From: Cohnella ginsengisoli
GTDB taxonomy: Bacteria > Bacillota > Bacilli > Paenibacillales > Paenibacillaceae
Length of the DNA: 64,000 nt
Assembly (NCBI RefSeq): GCF_029525555.1
Contig: NZ_JAPDHZ010000007.1
Location: 20,150 to 84,149, forward strand
Direction: 5' to 3'
Shown here: positions 58,577-64,000 of the stretch, piece after piece
How the letters are laid out: every line of letters starts with the position of its first letter
Position numbering within the stretch: position 1 is the first letter of the stretch
The notes under the pieces: model-generated
The model's input: the letters and a program-made list of their open reading frames with translations, nothing else
Databases searched by the model: none
Told to the model about the DNA's origin: nothing
Made by a program: the position numbers and the translations under genes

Positions 58577-58916
58577 AAGGCCCAGAACGTGGCGAAATAA
58601 AAGATTAAAAGGCGGCGAAATTAAGGGTTGACGATATACGACGGAATATGATAAATTATCTAACGCCCCTCCTGAAGGGGAGAGCGGACAAGCGCTTGCG
58701 GCAAAGGTTAAGATGATTTACATATCTTACAAGTTGCAAGGTCTGGGCCCGCTGTGATATATTATAAAAGTCGCCGTTGCGAGGCAATATCGCAAGCGAC
58801 GGACGAGATTGCTCCTTGAAAACTGAACATCGAGCGTTAAAACAAACGGACGCTGAAGCCTTTCGGGGCTGAGGCAAAAGTTATACCAGCAATGAAATGA
58901 GCAAGTCAAGCTTACC
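58577..58916 (+). promoter_or_regulatory. rrn promoter and leader region
   Basis: Promoter P1: TTGACG (58628-58633) before TATGATAAATTA (58647-58658); the exact -10 is uncertain. Promoter P2: TTGCAA (58734-58739) and extended -10 TGA-TATATT (58755-58763), spacer 18. The leader has the antitermination boxA-like TGCTCCTTGAAAACTG (58810-58825), which recruits NusB and S10. Confidence 0.75.

Positions 58917-64000
<5,084 letters not shown>

Overview
This window looks like a high-GC Bacillota chromosome of the family Paenibacillaceae, probably close to Cohnella or Paenibacillus. The evidence is Bacillus-type gene order from ispD-ispF through the S10-spc-alpha ribosomal cluster to an rrn operon, spore genes (sigH, cwlD, gerD, kbaA, pdaB, a SpoIIM relative), a 16S sequence of Paenibacillaceae type, and strong GC bias at third codon positions. 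The order matches the region of the Bacillus subtilis chromosome that lies not far from the origin.

Layout. 1-8 kb: isoprenoid genes ispD (cut by the window edge) and ispF, gltX, then a Cys-specific T-box leader controlling cysE-cysS, followed by mrnC, rlmB, yacP and sigH. 8.5-20.7 kb: rpmG, secE, nusG, rplK-rplA, an L10-type leader with rplJ-rplL, a 16S methyltransferase, rpoB and rpoC. 20.9-26.5 kb: an accessory block inserted into the otherwise conserved order. It holds a small membrane protein, a cluster of DnaA-box-like sites, a two-gene ABC exporter, and a Fur-controlled siderophore uptake operon that has no ATPase of its own. 26.5-31.4 kb: an L7Ae-family protein, rpsL, rpsG, fusA and tuf. 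31.5-33.3 kb: a chemoreceptor. 33.5-48.9 kb: rpsJ to rplQ, including secY, adk, map, infA and rpoA. 49.1-51 kb: truA, rplM and rpsI. 51.1-53.1 kb: the sulfate assimilation genes cysH and sat. 53.2-58.6 kb: cwlD, an Mrp/SalA ATPase, gerD, kbaA, pdaB, a SpoIIM-like gene and a small unknown gene. 58.6-64 kb: rrn promoters, 16S, a damaged spacer that contains a 5S-like segment, and nearly all of 23S.

How the parts work together. Most of the window makes and controls the translation and transcription machinery. Two sulfur modules, cysE-cysS and cysH-sat, link sulfate reduction, cysteine synthesis and Cys-tRNA charging. sigH and the cwlD-to-pdaB block serve sporulation and germination. The inserted block adds iron uptake.

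Sequence quality matters here. Seventeen genes, many of them essential (rpoB, rpoC, gltX, adk and several ribosomal protein genes), carry an apparent frameshift. In every case removing one base from a homopolymer run restores the expected protein. The 16S-23S spacer also contains long poly-G blocks. Both are best read as sequencing or consensus errors, and the frameshifted genes are annotated as single intact genes over their full span. I did not find a convincing undescribed multi-gene system. The best leads are regulatory: a short leader ORF before rpmG, a DnaA-box cluster, a dyad upstream of rpoA, and a repeat element after gltX.
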